From Microcystis aeruginosa W13-11 (GTDB lineage Bacteria; Cyanobacteriota; Cyanobacteriia; Cyanobacteriales; Microcystaceae), in assembly GCA_009995705.1 (NCBI GenBank), contig JAADBR010000156.1:1-8797 (forward strand): DNA of 8,797 bases, in the 5' to 3' direction. The translations under genes were made by a program, and so were the position numbers. Of this stretch, positions 7,285 to 8,797 are shown piece after piece (positions within the stretch are counted from its first letter, which is position 1; every line of letters begins with the position of its first letter). The notes under the pieces are model-generated. The model worked only from the letters and a program-made list of their open reading frames with translations. It ran no database searches and was not told the DNA's origin.

Positions 7285-7593
7285 ATGGAGTATCAGAATT
7301 TTTCGCTCATTAAAGAAGATATTCAGGCTGATGCTTGCGGACGGATTAGCCTTGGGACTCAATGTAGCAACCGTCACTATCGAATACTGATGAATACAAG
7401 CGGGGAACTTCTTTTGGTTCCCATGGTGGCGATTCCAGAGGGAGAACTATGGGCTTTTCAGAATCCTAGTGTCCGCGAGTCGCTCAAACGGGGACTCGCA
7501 GAAGCCCGCACGGGAGATTTCGCTGAAGAAACAGTCGATTTAGACGCTATGCTTGAGTTTGCTGCATCTATTCCTGAAGAAGTCGAGGAGTAA
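7285..7593 (+). CDS. Antitoxin-like protein, first gene of a TA-like pair
   Basis: 102 aa from the ATG placed by the AGGAGG site; the same frame has an ATG 7 codons earlier. The N-terminal half is beta-rich and AbrB/MazE-like in flavour: IQADACGRISLGTQ, then a hairpin RILMNTSGELLLVPM. A helical acidic tail follows: IPEGELWAFQNPSVRESLKRGLAEARTGDF, then ETVDLDAMLEFAASIPEEVEE. The 'GRISLG...LLVPMVxIPxxExWxxxNPxxxxSxxRGL' layout is one I associate with small antitoxin-like proteins encoded just before RelE/ParE-like toxins, from memory only. The likely role is to bind and neutralise the next gene's product and repress the promoter through the palindrome at 7232-7242. It has no signal peptide or membrane segment. 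The order antitoxin-then-toxin and the abutting genes fit type II TA operons. Confidence 0.7.
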   Translation: MEYQNFSLIKEDIQADACGRISLGTQCSNRHYRILMNTSGELLLVPMVAIPEGELWAFQNPSVRESLKRGLAEARTGDFAEETVDLDAMLEFAASIPEEVEE

Positions 7594-7944
7594 TTGAATT
7601 TCTCTTTACGACAGACACAGGAAGCTCGAAATACTCTATCTGAATTGCGAGCAGAAGCGGAACAGGCTCAAAAGACTCGCCTGGCTCAAGGTAGGACAAA
7701 AGCATCGAAACAAGAGGGTCTCTACAAACAGGTAACAAAAGCCCTCAAGCTCCTCAGTACAAACCCAAGACATCCAGGACTAAAAACCCACGAATTTAAT
7801 TCCCTCGATAACCCTTACGCTCCGACACAGAAGGTTTTTGAGGCCTACGCCCAACAGAATACACCGGGAGCCTATCGAATTTTCTGGTGCTATGGACCTC
7901 ATTCGGGGGAAATCACCATTCTCGCTATTACACCTCATCCGTAG
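7594..7944 (+). CDS. RelE/ParE-like toxin candidate, second gene of a TA-like pair
   Basis: 116 aa, soluble, basic in its first half. A long N-terminal helix (TQEARNTLSELRAEAEQAQK) and a Lys/Arg-rich loop lead into helix LYKQVTKALKLLSTNPRHPGL (the RHPGL turn is at 59-63). A small beta-sheet follows: KVFEAYAQQNTPGAYRIFWCYGP (80-102) and EITILAITPHP (106-116). The order of long helix, NPRHPGL turn, 'AYRIFWxYG' strand and 'I.ILAITPH' strand is that of the RelE/ParE fold, so mRNA cleavage or gyrase poisoning are the family precedents. The actual target cannot be told. No ATG is available: the start must be the TTG directly after the upstream TAA, served by GAGGAG (7585-7590) only 3 nt away. That suggests translation coupled to the first gene and a low toxin yield. 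No frame damage is visible. Confidence 0.7.
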   Translation: MNFSLRQTQEARNTLSELRAEAEQAQKTRLAQGRTKASKQEGLYKQVTKALKLLSTNPRHPGLKTHEFNSLDNPYAPTQKVFEAYAQQNTPGAYRIFWCYGPHSGEITILAITPHP

Positions 7945-7955
7945 ATCACAACATT

Positions 7956-8033
7956 GTAGGGGCGAAGCATTCGGGCGATAACCTATCGCTGAAACCGTAG
8001 ATTTCCTATCCGAATGCTTCGCCCTTACTTTTT
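7956..8033 (+). terminator. Long hairpin plus T-run ending the TA-like operon
   Basis: The arms GGGCGAAGCATTCGG (7960-7974) and CCGAATGCTTCGCCC (8010-8024) are perfect for 15 bp and extend to 19 positions (7956-8028) with one G:T pair. A second hairpin, GCGATA-ACC-TATCGC (7975-7989), sits inside. TTTTT follows at 8029-8033. It begins 12 bp after the toxin-like stop codon, so it can act as an intrinsic terminator on the plus strand. GTAGGGGCGAAGCATTCGG-type inverted repeats are, to my knowledge, widespread in cyanobacterial genomes, so it is probably also a dispersed MITE-like repeat. A small stem GCGC-TGAA-GCGC follows near 8054-8065. Confidence 0.65.
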
Positions 8034-8082
8034 CAGCAAGCCCGAAATAGTTAGCGCTGAAGCGCAACAACAAGCCAGGTTC

Positions 8083-8137
8083 GTGAGGGAGTGAGGGAGG
8101 ATCATCACCCCATCACCCCCCCATCACCCCATCACCC
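8083..8137. repeat. GTGAGGGA doublet and four-copy CATCACCC array
   Basis: GTGAGGGA occurs twice (8083-8090, 8091-8098). CATCACCC occurs four times (8103-8110, 8111-8118, 8122-8129, 8130-8137), with three extra C's between the second and third. On the minus strand the array reads as G-runs of 3, 4, 7 and 4 separated by TGAT, a G-quadruplex-type motif. It lies 37 bp past the TPR gene's stop codon, within that gene's possible 3' transcript. Confidence 0.75.
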
Positions 8138-8173
8138 TCTCTTTTTAAAGCCAGATTTAGTATTAGGGGGGAG

Positions 8174-8797
8174 TTAGACCAAACCCCGCACCTCCTCAAC
8201 CCCAACCCCCAAAATATCAGCCACAGCAACGAAAATCTCCTCATCTTGCGTTTGCTGATAAAGAGCAACAAGACTAGGCAAAGAAAAGGTTTGTATGGTG
8301 TAATTATCGTTAAATTCTGCCCAAATTTGTAAGGCTTGCAGGTAATAACTTTTGGCTTGGCTCAATTCCCCAACTTCTTGCGCTACTCTTCCCAAACAGT
8401 GCAGGGGGTTGGCTTGCTCGTAGCGGTCCCCATATTCAATCTTGATCTCAAGAGCTTGCTGGTAGTAGCTTCGGGCTTGCTCCCATTCCCTCAATTGTTG
8501 CGCTACCGCTCCCAAATTGTGCAGGGTGCTGGCTTGCTCGTAGCGATTGCCATATTCAATCTTGATCTCAAGAGCTTGCCGGTAGTAGCTTCGGGCTTGC
8601 TCCCATTCCCTCAATTCTTGCGCTACCCTTCCCAACTGGTGCAGGGTGCTGGCTTGCTCATAGCGGGCGCCATATTCAATCTTGATCTCAAGAGCTTGCT
8701 GGTAGTAGCTTCGGGCTTGCTCCCATTCCCTCAATTCTTGCGCTACCATTCCCAACTGGTGCAGGGTGCTGGCTTGCTCGTAGCGGGCGCCATATTC
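8174..8797 (-). CDS. Tetratricopeptide repeat protein, 3' part only (5' end outside window)
   Basis: The frame is open through the window edge: the 14 codons above 8755 (ending YEQASTLHQ) continue the repeat, so this is the C-terminal 207 residues of a longer protein. It consists of 40-residue TPR units of the pattern LGxVAQELREWEQARSYYQQALEIKIEYGxRYEQASTLHx. There are three near-identical full units (8755-8636, 8635-8516, 8515-8396), one diverged unit (8395-8276, AQEVGELSQAKSYYLQALQIW), and a non-repeat tail ending DILGVGVEEVRGLV. TPR arrays are protein-binding superhelices. In cyanobacteria they are often attached to NTPase, protease-like or kinase domains at the N-terminus, which cannot be seen here. 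No signal or membrane segment is visible. The stop at 8174-8176 is a TAA. Confidence 0.9.
   Translation of the reverse strand, partial: EYGARYEQASTLHQLGMVAQELREWEQARSYYQQALEIKIEYGARYEQASTLHQLGRVAQELREWEQARSYYRQALEIKIEYGNRYEQASTLHNLGAVAQQLREWEQARSYYQQALEIKIEYGDRYEQANPLHCLGRVAQEVGELSQAKSYYLQALQIWAEFNDNYTIQTFSLPSLVALYQQTQDEEIFVAVADILGVGVEEVRGLV
8396..8797 (-). repeat. 120-bp tandem repeats encoding the TPR units
   Basis: The period is exactly 120 bp. By direct comparison, 8521-8640 and 8641-8760 differ at 6 of 120 bases, and 8401-8520 and 8521-8640 at 11 of 120. Differences cluster at the codon after EYG (Ala, Ala, Asn, Asp) and around the codons at the unit junction (His-Gln/Asn/Cys). Such identity implies recent duplication or gene conversion. 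Confidence 0.9.

Noticed and set aside
7780..8073. Minus-strand 97-codon frame over the end of the toxin-like gene and the long hairpin
   Set aside because: Runs through the inverted repeat and opposite the conserved toxin C-terminus; the product looks random.
8103..8137. CRISPR-like array
   Set aside because: The units are 8 bp with no spacers, and no cas gene is present; it is a simple tandem repeat.

Overview
The window looks like chromosomal DNA of a cyanobacterium, most likely Microcystis or a close unicellular relative. The evidence is three perfect HIP1 octamers (GCGATCGC), a full-length B12-dependent methionine synthase, small protein families common in cyanobacteria (DUF29, a stand-alone HsdR-N-like nuclease, TPR arrays), and many short palindromic or C/G-rich repeats between genes. 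The genus is inferred from overall character; no marker gene is present. There is no rRNA, tRNA, transposase or CRISPR array.

Layout. Positions 1-388 hold no convincing gene, only a doubtful broken minus-strand reading frame (1-155) and a short direct repeat touching the metH stop. On the minus strand, metH (389-3970) is preceded by a SpoIID/LytB-domain protein with an N-terminal membrane segment (4069-5196). The 98-bp gap between them carries a striking imperfect inverted repeat next to a possible -10 box. Further up, also on the minus strand, are an orphan PD-(D/E)XK nuclease of the HsdR N-terminal type (5416-6048), a possible 34-codon small gene with a strong ribosome binding site (6159-6263), and a DUF29 protein (6475-6972). 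The DUF29 gene lies between two GC-rich hairpins. Apart from the small gene, 6049-6474 holds only hairpins and a 12-bp palindrome.

Positions 7229-8033 are a compact plus-strand unit: a sigma70-like promoter with a palindrome over its -35 edge, an ideal Shine-Dalgarno, a 102-aa antitoxin-like protein, a 116-aa RelE/ParE-like protein beginning right after the first gene's stop codon in the same frame, and a long hairpin followed by TTTTT. I read this as a type II toxin-antitoxin-like module of a little-characterised cyanobacterial family. It is the best candidate for something of interest here.

The right end (8174-8797, minus strand) is the 3' part of a TPR gene made of 120-bp repeats that are 91-95% identical and run off the window. 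Just beyond its stop is a CATCACCC array that would make a G-quadruplex motif on the minus strand.

How the genes relate: metH and the SpoIID-like gene are core functions (methionine/one-carbon metabolism; probable cell-wall processing). From about 5.4 kb on, the content is accessory, with an orphan nuclease, TA-like pair, DUF29 and repeat protein separated by repetitive intergenic elements. No shared pathway links the accessory genes that I can see.
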